Assembly: GCA_949752745.1 (NCBI GenBank)
Contig: OX457029.1
Location: forward strand, 14,443,551-14,507,550
DNA: 64,000 nt
Direction: 5' to 3'
Source of the DNA: Protula sp. h YS-2021
Lineage: Eukaryota; Annelida; Polychaeta; Sabellida; Serpulidae
Shown here in pieces: positions 31,348 to 42,984 of the stretch. Positions within the stretch are counted from its first letter, which is position 1; the number at the start of each line of letters is the position of its first letter. A program made the translations under genes and the position numbers. A model generated the notes under the pieces. It ran no database searches. It worked only from the letters and a program-made list of their open reading frames with translations, and was not told the origin of the DNA.

Positions 31348-34300
31348 GTAGATAGCGAATTATAAATAGATTAAATAGATTAGATAGCGCAATATAAATC
31401 GGTTATCACAGCAACTCGCGAGCATAAAAAACACAGCGTTACACAGGGGTATCGTGTCTCACTGACGCTCTAGTATAAAAAGCTGTGTGATGATGTCATT
31501 TGTGACGTCACTACCAAGTCACAGTGGCATCGGTGTTGCGCCGCGACACCGGTGTGAGGTCATTTAACTGTGCGCGCATCATTCACAAAATTGTGCATTC
31601 GTGATCCATGTTGCCGTACGTGATCCATGTTGGCACACGTGATCCTTGTTGGCACACGTGATCCTTGTTGCCACACGTGATCCTTGTTGAGCCGAACAGT
31701 CCACAGAGCCCTGGATCCGGGGAAAGCTGGACTAAAATCAAAGCTTTGTGTATCACGCACTTGTCTTGATAAATAGATTTAACAATAACAAACAATGACC
31801 GGATCAGAAACAAAGCATCTTTTGTGTGGCATATCTGAACAATCAAATAAAACTGTGTCAATTCTCGTTGTGCCTTAATCAAGGAGTCCGAATTGGGCCT
31901 ATTATTGAAACAATAACAATAGTATTGCATGTGAAATCACTCGTAAACGCGATCCCTTCTTGACGCCCTTAGATCTATGACATCTCTCGCTATCGCTGTC
32001 CCTCCCCTCCCCGCCCCTCCCCTCCCCGCCCCTCGCCTTGCCTCGCCTGTCCTCCCCTGAACTCGATCAGGCGTGTGCTGTATTCGTTTTAATCGACTTC
32101 ATTCCTTTAAAAACCCGTATAGCGGCGCATTCACACAATAACTATGTCTTTGCGCCAACTTACTGTCCTGTTTATTTTGTTATTCGGCGTTTGTATTTAG
32201 AATTTGTATGCGGCGAACGGTCAGAATTACAACTTGTCGGAGTCGGACTCGGAGGGAAGTAAACACGACGAGACGGAGCAGTGTGATTTACAGGCGTCGG
32301 ATAAAGAAGTCAAGGTCAGTTGTAGGCGACTAATTCTCCGTTCTCATACCCGAACGCCTCGAGAGTGAAGAACTTGCCCGTTCCCGGCGCGGGGGTGTGT
32401 GTAGGCGGCGGGGGTGGGAGAGGGAAAGAACTAGCACTCCAAATGGTCCTTCTCACTTTTTTTAGACCCCCAACTGGGTGAACCCAGAAGGTTCGATAGG
32501 ATTGACCTTTGTCAGTCCGTCTGTCCGTCCGCCCGTCCGTCCGTTTTTTGTACGCGCTATATCACTGGCACCGTTCAACCGATTTTAATTTCCTTTTGCA
32601 CACAGAAAGACAAAGTAGTGGGTTTGTGCGTTATTTTTGGATTTCTCGAAAAATTAAAAAAAAAAATGCGGAAACTTAGAAATTTTTTGCGCTTGACTGA
32701 TTATTGTGTCCGGTTGGGGTCTGCGCCTTCCAGGATGGCTTGTTTGTTTCTCCTGTATGGGACCAACAGAATGGGGCAGCTACTTTGACTTATTGCAGGT
32801 CGTTTCCGGTTAACATTTCATAAACTAGTATCATTGTATATGGTGTTGCGTCAGACAGAAACCAGATCGGGGCGTTATTTCAGATTATTTACACATTTAC
32901 AGGAAGTCTGACTGAACAGTTTTGTAAAAAGGACCAAATAGAATAGTCTCCTATGGGAACTTGTCGCGCCTAACAACATATTTTGTTTAAAACATCCTTG
33001 TTTTTACGGTTAATTTCTTATTTTCTTACAATTTTCATGACCAAAACATGCGTCACTTAGTTCAGTTTTCCTTGCTGTTTCAATGCCATTACCCTTCCTA
33101 GCATTTTTCCTTCTATTGTGTGTGTATGAACTTTGGTCTGCGACAATAAGTACCATTGTTGACTGTCGTTCATACCCAACGAGAAACGCACAACTATTGA
33201 GCGAGCGTGAATGCAGAGAAACGAGACCGAATTCCGCTATATTGTTGTAAAACTACTCGCGCTGAAAAAAACAAATCTCATAGTATGGTACCTATGAATC
33301 ACCCCACCCCTCGTCCTACATTGGAGTAAATCCCCTCATTTTGGTGTCAACGCCGCTCTATCTCTAACAGTTTTTTCTGATATACACAGTTCTTTGGCTT
33401 TAGGAAGAGAACGGCTGATTTTATAGGTTTGGAAGACTTGAGCCTTTAAAGTTATGAGTCAATCTTTAGACAGAGAAGTACTTGTGGGGCTGAGGCAATT
33501 TGGAAAATGTGGTATTCGAATCAAATCACGTTGGTAATTTTTGTTTAGTCTAATTTAGCATCCGTTAATACTACCAGTGGAGTCGGTGATCACTGACTGA
33601 GGTTTTGTGTTTGAAAATAAACTTGTGCAAAGAAACCCCGATATTTAGAAAAACTCTTAAGTTCGTTGACTTGTTGACAACAGGATGGGCCATTTGTATG
33701 GTCGAAACAAGTGCAGGGCAACGTCCTGGGCTCGTTCTTCTACGGCTACCTCATCTCGCAAGTGCCCGCCGGAATCCTGGCCGAGCGCTACAGCGGCAAG
33801 TGGGTGTTCGCCGTCATGTACGCCATCAGCACCGCTGGTACCCTAATTACTCCGATCGCCGCCAGGGCGCACTACGGAGTGCTCATAGCCACGAGGGCGC
33901 TCGTTGGTTTAGGATCGGTGAGTATGGATGTCCGATATGTTTACATAGATGGGGACAAAATGAGTCGCGACAAAAGTAATAGTACAGATTACATAATTTG
34001 TTTAAATGCTGCAGTTTGATTGGCCGATTCCCATGTAAATAGTTGTTTAATGTTGATGGATACGCGTATTTATTTGTGCTCGAAACGCCAATTAAGTTTT
34101 GTGACAAAGCATCTATTGACTTATTTTGAGTCATCAAGAATGTATTGTTGACCAGTAGTTAAAAGTGTTGACCTAAATTCTGATTTGTCAGAAATACTTC
34201 TTTGACTTTAAATATGTAAAACATATGCTAAATATTCAAGTACATTTTGTTGTTGGTGTTACGATGGTGTCCGACGTATCAGCACGGCTTGAGAAGTGAA

Positions 34301-37300
34301 CGCAATCATTTCTCTAAGTAATTCTTTTAAGGCAGTGTATAGCTTCAACACCCTTCCGCCTATAAGCATCCTGGCTTAATTATTAGTCCCCCGCCGGGGG
34401 ACTATAGTTTTCGGGTTTGTCTGTCCGTCTGTCTGTCCGTCTGTCAACACCTTTTTTGTTAACACACTCAAGCCTACATTTTTCCACCGATTGTTAAGAT
34501 ATTGTATATATGGGTAGTACTGGAACGAACAAGGATCGGTATTGTAATTGAGCCATGTCGGCCCAAGGACATTGGCCCAGCTGAACTTCACAAATTTTCC
34601 CAATCCTTACTCAGTCGAATGAGTTTGTTAACACACTCAAGCCTACATTTTTCCACCGATTGTTAAGATATTGTATATATGGTTAGTACTGGAACGAACA
34701 AGGATTGGTATTGTAAATGGGCCCTATCGACCCAAAGACATTGGCCCAGCTGAACTTCACACAAATTTTCACAACCCTTACATACTGGAATGAGTTTGCT
34801 AACACACTCAAGCCTACATATTTTTGAAACAATTGGCAAAATGTTATACACATAGGTAGTATGGGTGGTAACAAGAATTGGTATTGTAAATGAGCCATGT
34901 TGGCCCAAGGACATTGGCCCGGCTGGAATTTTAAAATTCACGAATATGAAACGAAGGGTTGTAGTCCAATCTAACAAAATCAAATACTGGGATTGTACGG
35001 CGGGGGACATAGTCAGTTTCACTGACCCACTTGTTAACCTCACAATCAATGAGCATTTGTGTTTATCCCATTACAACGATCCTAATGTTGTTTCCTTTCT
35101 GTGATCTCATCTTTCACATATTATGGTTAGGTGGGTGGGTTGGAGTGGATGGTTACGAATTTAACGAACCAAGTTTGCGCTGTGATTTCAGGGAGGGATA
35201 TTTCCAGCAACGCACTGCATGCTGGGGCAGTGGGCACCGCCGCTCGAAAGGTCTCTGTTAACAGGAATCGCCTACGCAGGTAAGTTACGCCCTTATTTCA
35301 GAATAAACACAATTGCAATTACATCTCCGCTTTTCTATTGAAACAGGGTTGAGACTTCGTACAATTGTCTGGTCGCCCGAAGGGCGACCAACTTTAAAAA
35401 GTTACTCGCCCGGCACAAATGTTAGTGGCCCGGCGCAATTTTTGCAAAATTTACCTGAAACTACTCAGAAAAATGTTAGTCGCCACTCGGGCGACCAGCT
35501 TGAAAAAGTTGGTCGCCCGAGCCAAAAGTTGGTCGCCACGGGCGACCGGGCGACCGCGAAATCTCGACCCTGATTGAAATGCACTTAAGGTTTGTCAAGG
35601 AAAGGATATTTGATGTACAATTGCAATTAAATCAATTGTTCTAAAATCACGATAAATGACAAATACATTGAAAGGCCCATTTATTAGAAAAAAAAATAAC
35701 AAACGTGTGAAATTCTTGACTCAAGAAAATGTAACTGACTCCAGAACCCATTTCTTGACGTGGACATGCAAACTCGTAATCAATCATGGAATCCCAAATC
35801 GTAGACCAACCCCAAATCGTAGACCAACTGGGAATCCCAAATCGTAGACCAGCTGGGAATACAAAACGGTAGAACAGCTGGACCGCAGGACAACTAGGAA
35901 TGTAAAATCGTAGAACAGCTGGACCGCAGGACAACTGGGAATGTAAAATCGTAGAACAGCTGGACTGCAGGACAACCGGGAATGTAAAATCGTAGAATAG
36001 CTGGACCGTAGGACAACTGTGGATGTAAATCGTAGAACAGCTGGACCGCAGGACAACTGGAAATGTAAAATATTAGAAAAGCTGGACCGCAGGACAACTG
36101 GGAATGTAAAGTCGTAGAACAGCTGGACCGCAGGACAACTGGGAATGTAAAATCTTAGAACAGCTGGACCACAGGATAACTGGGAATGTAAAATCGTGGA
36201 ACAGCTGGATCGCAGGACAACTAGGAATATAAAATCGTAGAACAGCTGGACCGCAGGACAACTGGGCCGTAGTACATCTGGGGCGTAATCCAAACCACGG
36301 TCTTGCTGCTCAGACTTGTCAAAGCCATTGAAATAAGAGGCTACCTCCCAAATAAATGTAAACCTTCCACTCTACACAGCCTCGCTTGACCGATAACATA
36401 TATTATATGGTGTGGGTGTACTTCTAATTGTACGTGAGAATCTTAGCACTTTCACACGTATTTTACGCCAGGAGACAAAATAGCACAGGTGTTGCCGTGT
36501 TTTTCTTTCACCATGCTTTAGTATGAAGAACACTAGAAAAAAAAAACTATTCCTTTGGCATGGCTGGAGGTTTTCAAACTCAGTTACACCCGATGCACAG
36601 GAGAAGCTTGAATATAAGATGGTTTATCTAGGCCGGAGAAACAGTGCAATGACATTCGAAAATTTCGCAACAGAAACATAATAACAAGACATTTGCAGTA
36701 TTTACATATTCTGATAATATCTTCACGTCCAGGTCACGTGCTGTGTCCAAACTGTTCGATTTTGACTGTGGCTTTTCTCAAGACTTAACCTAGCCACTTC
36801 AGATTTCAGAATCATAAGGAAGACCAAGAATTTATGCTTCGGAATGAACAATCCGCGTTTAAGTGGCGAATGCAATGTCCTCTCTTGAAGATATTTCTTT
36901 TCTGTTTTTTTTTTTAATGCTTTTTAACGGTTAACGAATAGCATTTGCACCGGTTAAAGTGCAGTTTCATGGGTGCGGAGATGTCTTAAAGCACCCGTCG
37001 GAAACTGATAAGCTATGGCCGCCAACTGTGCAGGCTTCTTGGGGCCTTTGTTCTTGTAAACTGAATCCGTTTTATTTTTCTCCTATCTATGAACTTGGCT
37101 AGGTTTTTCCCTCGGCAATGTGGTGGCACTACCAGCCAGCGGACTTCTCTGTAACAGCGGTTTCTCCGACGGCTGGGACGGCATCTTCTATTTATTTGGT
37201 AAGTTCAAAAGTACAATGTAATCTTGATGTTTCTTCCCCTTTCTCCCTGCATCTGTTAATTCAAAAGCCAAGAGGCACTTGAAAGTATGTGCTATGTCAA

Positions 37301-40300
37301 CGCTTTGAGAGATAACGTTTTCATATTGACATAAACCTCATTTTGCACCTAAGGTTTTGCATTGTAAGCGCCGGTATCGACTTTAATAGACTTTCATAAA
37401 CTTTTTACATGCCGATATTTGAAAGAAAAGACCGCTGTTAGCGCCAATTCATCTTTTTGTAAAGTATGACGCAGGCACTTGGAGTTTAAACGCAGTTAAG
37501 ATTTTATTGTGTTAGGGGAAAAAAAACAAATGTCTGAATAACTTCCGGAAATCGGTAAAATCGATGTCAGATGAGTGGTTCTGATGTATGATGTTAGATG
37601 AGCGGTTCTGATGTATGATGTTAGATGAGCGGTTCTGATGTATGATGTTAGATGAGCGGTTCTGATGTATGATGTTAGATGAGCGGTTCTGATGTATGAT
37701 GTTAGATGAGCAGTTCTGATATATGATGTTAGATGAGCGGTTCTGATGTATGATGTTAGATGAGCGGTTCTGATGTATGATGTTAGATGAGCGGTTCTGA
37801 TGTATGATGTTAGATGAGCGGTTCTGATGTATGATGTTAGATGAGCGGCTCTGATGTATGATGTTAGATGAGCAGTTCTGATGTATGATGTTAGATGAGC
37901 GGTTCTGATGTATGATGTTAGATGAGCGGTTCTGATGTATGATGTTAGATGAGCGGTTCTGATGTATGATGTTAGATGAGCGGTTCTGATGTATGATGTT
38001 AGATGAGCGGTTCTGATGTATGATGTTAGATGAGCGGTTCTGATATATGATGTTAGATGAGCAGTTCTGATGTATGATGTTAGATGAGCGGTTCTGATGT
38101 ATGATGTTAGATGAGCGGTTCTGATGTATGATGTTAGATGAGCGGTTCTGATATATGATGTCAGATGAGCGGTTCTGATGTATGATGTTAGATGAGCGGT
38201 TCTGATGTATGATGTTAGATGAGCGGTTCTGATGTATGATGTTAGATGAGCGGCTCTGATGTATGATGTTAGATGAGCGGTTCTGATGTATGATGTTAGA
38301 TGAGCGGTTCTGATGTATGATGTTAGATGAGCGGTTCTGATGTATGATGTTAGATGAGCGGTTCTGATATACGCTCGAGTTAGAGAGGCATTTTGGTAAC
38401 GGCGTGCATTCCGCATGAAGAATGCGTGAGATAACCTTATTTCCGTTGCTGTCCAAGAGCGGATTCCGCGAAAATAGTATTCCTAAAAATGAGGAACTAC
38501 CTTTTATAATATCCCTCCGCTTTATGCATAACAGATAACAGATATCTGAGAGGTCATCTGTTTTGTTGGTTGGAATGAGTGGCGTCCTTTGCTGCTCTAA
38601 ATAACTACTAAAATAAACTTACTCCAAAATAAATAATTTTTGGGAAAAACTTGACCTGTAGCTTTACATGGAGAATCAACAACTTTCACCGAGTCATTTT
38701 TTTTTTTGGGGGGGGGGGGAGGAGGGGGGGGGGTCAAATGTCATGTAGAAATTTTCGGGATTTAAACATAATAATAAACAACCCCCCCCCCCCCCCCCGC
38801 AAAAAATAAATAAATAAATAAAATATACAAAACAAAAACAAAGACGAAAAAAGAACTAAATGCCATAAGGAAAAAAAAAGCTCTGGATGAAGTGCGGGCA
38901 CGTGTAAGTTTGTGATGGGTTTACGTGACAGGGATTCTATCAGCGGTCTGGCTACTACTCTGGATCTTCCTGGTCGGAAACTCGCCGTCATCATGTCGTA
39001 TCATCACCGCCGGAGAAAAACAATACATCAAGCAAAGCCTGGACGGTCAGCTGTCAAAAAAGACGGACAGCAAGAAGGTAGTTTCCAGTCACACAATTTT
39101 TTTTTGCTAGCGAAAAAGTTTGTGTGCCCTTTGAGTAACTTTTTCCGTGCTCTTACTGAATTCGTTGTTGTAAAGGGATATCGATAAAAACAAAACTTTC
39201 ATTTTAAACCCAGCGCTGAACCACAGCATGCGGAATCGTAAATTTATTTTTCTAGTCACTGCAGTAAAATCCTCGTCTTTCTCCCATATTGAATAGTTTA
39301 TATTTACCATATGTCTTTAATGGCTTGAGGATGATAAATGGGAGTTCGATTTTAATTTGTTCGCTGGTAGCATCTGGTTTTGTTTACGCGCGTATGTGCG
39401 CACCGAAGTGCACATGTACTTTAAAATGCCCTAAGAAAAAAAGAGAGAAACGCCAATTGTTGTTATTGCAGACTGTGAAAACACCTTGGCTGTCTTTGCT
39501 CAAGTCGCCAGCTGTGTGGGCGATAATTGCAGCCAATGTGACGTCAGACTGGGGCATTTACACCATGCTCACCAACATACCAACCTATATGTACGAGGTG
39601 CTTCACTTTGACATGACAACCGTAAGTACTCAATAATCCTGACAGCGACAAAGTAATGACCCAGGGCCTCAACTTCACGTTTTTAATCTCGTGGGAAACT
39701 CCGGAGTAACGAATTAGCCCCCCCCCCTACTCCTCCCCGCTTTCTTTTGGACACACATGTGCTACCACTTGGTCCGGAGGGGGGGGGAGGGGAGGGGGGG
39801 GGCACGACCCCGTACTGTGACACCACTTGACCCGTTGGGGCACAACCCCCTTTTGTGACACCACTTGGCCCGCTGGGGCACGGCCCCTTTCTGTGAATTC
39901 CAACGTCAAGAAACAAAATCTTGGGGTTCCGAAATTGTCGTTGATAAAGCCATTTTATTGCAATAAACACGAAAGCCATTTATTAATATCTCTTGCTGTA
40001 GAACCTCCACAATATCATCAAAACTTGACCATAGAGGGGTCCGTGAGTCCAGTTTTCGAGGTCCGTGGGACCCAGGGTGGCCGCTAACATTGTGCACTGG
40101 GATCCGCAGAGTTGATGGATTACAGAGCGCCTTTGTTGTCAGAAGCCTTTTGTCCATATATTTTTCTTGCAGGTGTTTAAGTCTGTTTACTGTAAGTCGT
40201 TACACTGCATGTGAGCTCAGAAAACAACTAAAGGGGGGGGGGAGGTTGCAGGGGGTGATAATAATTTTTAAAGGGGGAAATGTTTCATTTGTTCCCCGCC

Positions 40301-42804
40301 TTGGATCTCTCTCAATCTGAAGTTATTACAAGGCCTGCGCTGATTTTAATTTAATTTTTTGCATTTTTTTCGGAACCAGAACGGTCTGTATTCGGCCTTA
40401 CCGTTCCTCGGCATGTGGATTATGATGACCATTACTCCGCCGATAGCCGATAAGGTGCAGTCGTCACATCTCCTCTCCACAGCCAACAGCAGGAAGCTCT
40501 TCAACTCCATAGGTAGGAAATCAAAGAAATACAGTACAAACCCGGATCAGCCCGAGTTGTCTGGATAGCGGCAATGTACTCCGCATTAACTGATATTCTA
40601 CGTGCCAAAATTGGTAAAAAGCCACAGCCAGGCCTTTTGAGCGAAACGTGTATTGGTTTAAAGTAATTGTGTCCGCTAACAAAGACGACGCATATCTTGG
40701 CACGTGGCAAGTATGTGAGCAGTGAACAGAAACAGCTTTCTGATTATTTGCGACCTTGATAATTGTGTCAGGTTTTAAATATATTTCTTGAAATATCTTG
40801 GCAGAAGATATTACTCGACAAGGATTTTCATTGTTCGGAACCACTTCGAAGTGGACCACTTCGCTATAGCAATCAACAAGGGCTTTGGCATTGATAAGGC
40901 ACGCGTGTAAGATACGCAGAGTGTAAGAGCGCACTCTGACGTTTTCGTGATGACAGACACAAAATAAACTGCTTTATATTTAGTGAATTCAGCTGCTGGC
41001 CATAATTATGAATATTTAAAATGTTTAGTGATAATAAAGCTACTAAGCAGCAAAATGCAATCTGTCCAGATCGCATTGTGTATGCACGACGTCACTGAAA
41101 TGTGCTTCAACACCCGACTACTTGCAAAAAACTGTATCAAGCAAATACGAAACTAGACAATTCTGTGCTAAATAAGGCACTTTCGACACAGTGACTCTAC
41201 TCAGTGAGTGTATTCCGGATAGAATCCGTGAGTCCATTCTGGAGAGGCTCACAGAGTCCCAAATGCTTTATTTCGCCCAGGACAACACATCTAACTTCAT
41301 ATTTTCTTGATGCACTCTTATTTGAAATTATAGGACGTTCTAGTAAAGTATAAAAAGACAGTTCTCAAGCAAACATAAAACACAATTTTTCAGCTGAATT
41401 CGGAGCGTGCGCTTTCCTGATTGCCCTGGGTTTCGTCAGCTGTACTCAGACCACCCTCGCCGTGGCGCTGCTAACCCTGGGCGCCACCGTGCACGGCGCC
41501 TGCTACAGTGCCTGGCTCGTCAATCCCATGGATATCGCTCCGCAGTACGCCGGGACTATTTTCGGCATCAGTAATATGTTGGGCGCGGTCACGGGCTTCA
41601 TAGCGCCACCAGTCGCGGCCGCGTTGACGCCGAATGTGAGTGATTCGCTTCGTTATACCGAAGATACTGACTCAGGGTGGCCACCGACCCTGGAAATCAG
41701 GGAATTCAGGGGAAAATGAGTCGACACAGGGATAACTCAGGGAATTTGAAAATTCCGGTGAATTTAAGGGAAAACTCAGGGAATTTAGTTTTTGGAAAAT
41801 TCCATTTTTCCAGGGTATTTTCACGTAATTTTTTTTACAAACTTGGATAGATTTAGTAATAATTTGTTGAACGCTGTATTTTTCTACGCGTTTAAGAGAA
41901 AGAGTGGGATGCGTGGTCGATCATTATTGTTTTTCGACCAAAACATGTAAGTGTTCTAATTCTGAAAACCTGCGCTGTCAAAATTCATTGAATGGAAAAT
42001 GTCTGGAAAACACAGGGAATTTCATTTCGGATTCCAGGTGGCCATCCTGCTGACCTATTTTGAGTCAGCATGAAGTGTAATTGATCAGTGACTAGTAACA
42101 TCATCGAACAGTGGTTTTTTGTAATAAAAAATAGTTTTGGCAAACGATTTTAGAAAGTTTTCCTGGATTTAAAAAGTGTGGGTGTTTTAAGGTATATTTT
42201 AAGGTGGCATTTCAAAATTTCCTATTGAACTAAGAAACCTAGACAGTGCGTGAAACAAAAACGGGTTGTTTTCGCATGTTTCTCCAGTTCTCGTGTTTTT
42301 TCCTTAATGTTTTTAGTGCATTATCATTTTATTGTTTTAGTGCGTTATGGTTTAAATGTGTTCAGTGCGTTATGATTTTGTTGTTTTTAGTGCGTTATGA
42401 TGTTGTTTTTAGTGCGTTATGATTTTATTGTTTTTAGTGCGTTATGATTTTGTTGTTTTTAGTGCGTTATGATGTTGTTTTTAGTGCGTTATGATTTTAT
42501 TGTTTTTAGTGCGTTATGATTTTGTTGTTTTTAGTGCGTTATGATTGCCTTTTAATACCTTTTGATTGCCTTTTTACAGCAAACGCGCGAGGAGTGGCAG
42601 ATGGTGTTTTTCGTGGCTGCGGGTATCTACGCTCTGGGCGGTATCGTATTTATCATATTTGCCAGAGGCGAACTACAGCCATGGGCGGTAGACCAATCCG
42701 CCCTGACGGAAATACACACGGAAAATGGCGAAGTTCAATGTTTGTCCGACTCAAAAACAGAGAAACCCAAACAGAATGGGATGACTGAGACAGGAGCAGT
42801 TTAA
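31145..42804 (+). CDS. SLC17-type (sialin-like) organic-anion transporter, ten exons, first exon missing
   Basis: This is a major facilitator transporter of the SLC17 family, which moves organic anions or phosphate across lysosomal, vesicular or plasma membranes. Exons: 31145-31347, 32201-32314, 33717-33917, 35192-35279, 37103-37198, 38932-39077, 39472-39621, 40380-40512, 41394-41635 and 42580-42804. Together they encode about 531 aa, close to the family length. All internal junctions are GT-AG with matching phases. Family signatures include FLYSQRVGMSVAIVCMVNQT (TM1), GSFFYGYLISQVPAGILAER (TM2 to loop), CMLGQWAPPLERS, DWGIYTMLTNIPTYM and GELQPWA near the C-terminus. The first luminal loop is long and acidic, with possible N-glycosylation sites. 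The exon holding the start codon was not found upstream. The substrate cannot be told from sequence. Confidence 0.93.
31600..31692 (+). repeat. About 22-bp intronic minisatellite
   Basis: CACGTGATCCTTGTTG and CGTGATCCATGTTG variants repeat about five times in the first recognised intron of the transporter gene. Confidence 0.8.
32201..32314 (+). CDS. SLC17-like exon (acidic loop)
   Basis: Acceptor TTGTATTTAG, donor AAG|GTCAGT, phase 0 at both ends. 38 residues, rich in Ser/Glu/Asp (LSESDSEGSKHDETEQ), ending SDKEVK, which in SLC17 proteins leads directly into TM2. Confidence 0.85.
32455..32720 (+). repeat. Intronic dispersed repeat with CCGTC microsatellite
   Basis: AGACCCCCAACTGGGTGAAC leads into GTCCGTCTGTCCGTCCGCCC and CGTCCGTCCGTTTTTTG. 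The same kind of junction is found at 30150 and 34388, suggesting a family of non-autonomous elements. Confidence 0.6.
33717..33917 (+). CDS. SLC17-like exon (TM2-TM3)
   Basis: Acceptor AAGTGCAG, donor TCG|GTGAGT, 67 codons, phase 0. Carries GNVLGSFFYGYLISQVPAG, LAERYSGKWVF and LIATRALVGLGS, the most conserved block of the family. Confidence 0.95.
34385..35010 (+). mobile_element. Pearl-like element with three about 170-bp cores
   Basis: It starts with the hairpin CCCCGCCGGGGG at 34387, followed by GTCTGTCCGTCTGTCTGTCC. Cores beginning TTAACACACTCAAGCCTACA or TAACACACTCAAGCCTACAT start near 34458, 34628 and 34799. A closing GGCGGGGGACATAGTC near 34998 echoes the opening GGGGGACTATAG. Tetranucleotide microsatellite, tandem cores and short inverted terminal words match pearl/Helitron-like non-autonomous elements of bivalves. 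It sits in intron 3 of the transporter. Confidence 0.65.
35192..35279 (+). CDS. SLC17-like exon (TM4 to loop)
   Basis: Acceptor TGTGATTTCAG, donor CAG|GTAAGT. Encodes GGIFPATHCMLGQWAPPLER and SLLTGIAYA. The PPLERS motif is characteristic of SLC17. Confidence 0.95.
35344..35572. mobile_element. hAT-like MITE, 229 bp
   Basis: The ends are CAGGGTTGAGACTTCG and, inverted, CAGGGTCGAGATTTCGCGG. It is flanked by a perfect 7-bp repeat, ATTGAAA (35337-35343 and 35573-35579). The CAGGG termini and the length of the duplication point to a hAT-mobilised element. The interior is built of GTCGCCCG/CGGGCGAC inverted words with GTTGGTCGCC. No transposase is present. It lies in an intron, 64 bp after the exon ending at 35279. 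Confidence 0.85.
35845..36270 (+). repeat. 41-bp intronic minisatellite, about ten units
   Basis: The unit combines GTAGAACAGCTGGACCGCAG and GACAACTGGGAATGTAAAATC. Ten or so variants run from about 35845 to 36270, preceded by shorter CCCAAATCGTAGACCA repeats from 35791. Antisense ORFs with FYIPSCPAVQL repeats are by-products. Confidence 0.9.
37103..37198 (+). CDS. SLC17-like exon (TM5-TM6)
   Basis: Acceptor CTTGGCTAG, donor TTG|GTAAGT. Encodes FSLGNVVALPASGLLCNSGF and SDGWDGIFYLF, phase 1 to phase 1. Confidence 0.93.
37562..38371 (+). repeat. 27-bp intronic satellite, 30 units
   Basis: The unit is GATGTTAGATGAGCGG followed by TTCTGATGTAT; 810 bp is exactly thirty units with no length variants. 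Variant units (GCAGTTCTG, GCGGCTCTG, ATATATGATG) recur at whole-unit spacings. Since 27 is divisible by three and the unit lacks stops in two minus frames, it creates antisense ORFs of 306 and 314 aa, which are not genes. It lies in the intron between exons ending 37198 and starting 38932. Confidence 0.95.
38450..38570 (+). repeat. Dispersed repeat fragment next to the 27-bp array
   Basis: GATTCCGCGAAAATAGTATT, then GAGGAACTACCTTTTATAAT and CATAACAGATA, ATCTGTTTTG. Related segments flank the (TA)n array at 50400-51150. Confidence 0.6.
38932..39077 (+). CDS. SLC17-like exon (TM6 to central loop)
   Basis: Acceptor TTACGTGACAG, donor AAG|GTAGTT. Encodes ILSAVWLLLWIFLVGNSPSS, then AGEKQYIKQSL and a Lys-rich end, the usual cytoplasmic loop after TM6. 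Confidence 0.92.
39472..39621 (+). CDS. SLC17-like exon (TM7 region)
   Basis: Acceptor TGTTATTGCAG, donor ACC|GTAAGT, 50 codons. Encodes TPWLSLLKSPAVWAIIAANV and SDWGIYTMLTNIPTYMYEVL. Confidence 0.95.
40380..40512 (+). CDS. SLC17-like exon (TM8)
   Basis: Acceptor TCGGAACCAG, donor ATAG|GTAGGA. Encodes NGLYSALPFLGMWIMMTITP and STANSRKLFNSI, phase 0 to phase 1. Confidence 0.94.
41394..41635 (+). CDS. SLC17-like exon (TM9-TM11)
   Basis: Acceptor ACAATTTTTCAG, donor AAT|GTGAGT. Encodes LIALGFVSCTQTTLAVALLT, NPMDIAPQYAGTIFGISNML and TGFIAPPVAAALTPN. GC-rich compared with flanking introns, as are the other exons. Confidence 0.96.
41673..42049. mobile_element. hAT-like MITE, 377 bp, degraded
   Basis: It starts CAGGGTGGCCACC and ends GGTGGCCATCCTG, a 13-bp inverted pair with one mismatch. 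The interior reiterates CAGGGAATTT and GGAAAATTCC words. The flanks CTGACT/CTGACC suggest an imperfect target duplication. It begins only 37 bp after the donor of the exon ending at 41635. Confidence 0.7.
42300..42560 (+). repeat. About 25-bp minisatellite before the last exon
   Basis: GTGCGTTATGATTTTGTTGT and GTGCGTTATGATGTTG variants joined by TTTTTA repeat about eleven times up to 40 bp before the acceptor at 42579. Duplicated at 45387-45647. Confidence 0.9.
42580..42804 (+). CDS. SLC17-like last exon, copy 1
   Basis: Acceptor TGCCTTTTTACAG. Encodes TREEWQMVFFVAAGIYALGG, IVFIIFARGELQPWA and a polar cytoplasmic tail ending ETGAV, with stop TAA at 42802. The exon lies in the 3,087-bp tandem duplication and recurs unchanged at 45667-45891. 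AATAAA-like sites follow near 43429. Confidence 0.94.
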   Translation, partial: QTREEWQMVFFVAAGIYALGGIVFIIFARGELQPWAVDQSALTEIHTENGEVQCLSDSKTEKPKQNGMTETGAV

Positions 42805-42984
42805 ATATAGGGTGTGATAGTTTGGCAGTTAAGATCTGTTTGCAGTTTGCAATTTCTACTTCGAGTTTATGATTTGATACCTGATGCGCACTAAAATGTA
42901 GTTATCCAGAGATCCTGAGGTGCCTGAAATGCATAACGAAACAGGCACTGACCGAGTTGGTCTTAAACTCGATGGCGGATGAGT

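Noticed and set aside
33605..33979. 124-aa ORF overlapping the third SLC17 exon
   Set aside because: It is out of frame with the conserved GSFFYGYLISQVP reading, which is the one supported by splice phases.
35784..36293. 169-aa ORF with SCPAVQLFYDF repeats
   Set aside because: Translation of the 41-bp minisatellite.
37562..38371. CRISPR-like direct repeat array
   Set aside because: Units are head-to-tail without spacers and the DNA is eukaryotic, so this is a satellite.
37496..38456. Two antisense ORFs of 306 and 314 aa with YIRTAHLTS / NIIHQNRSS repeats
   Set aside because: They are translations of a 27-bp satellite that has no stop in two frames; there is no non-repeat domain and they lie inside an intron.
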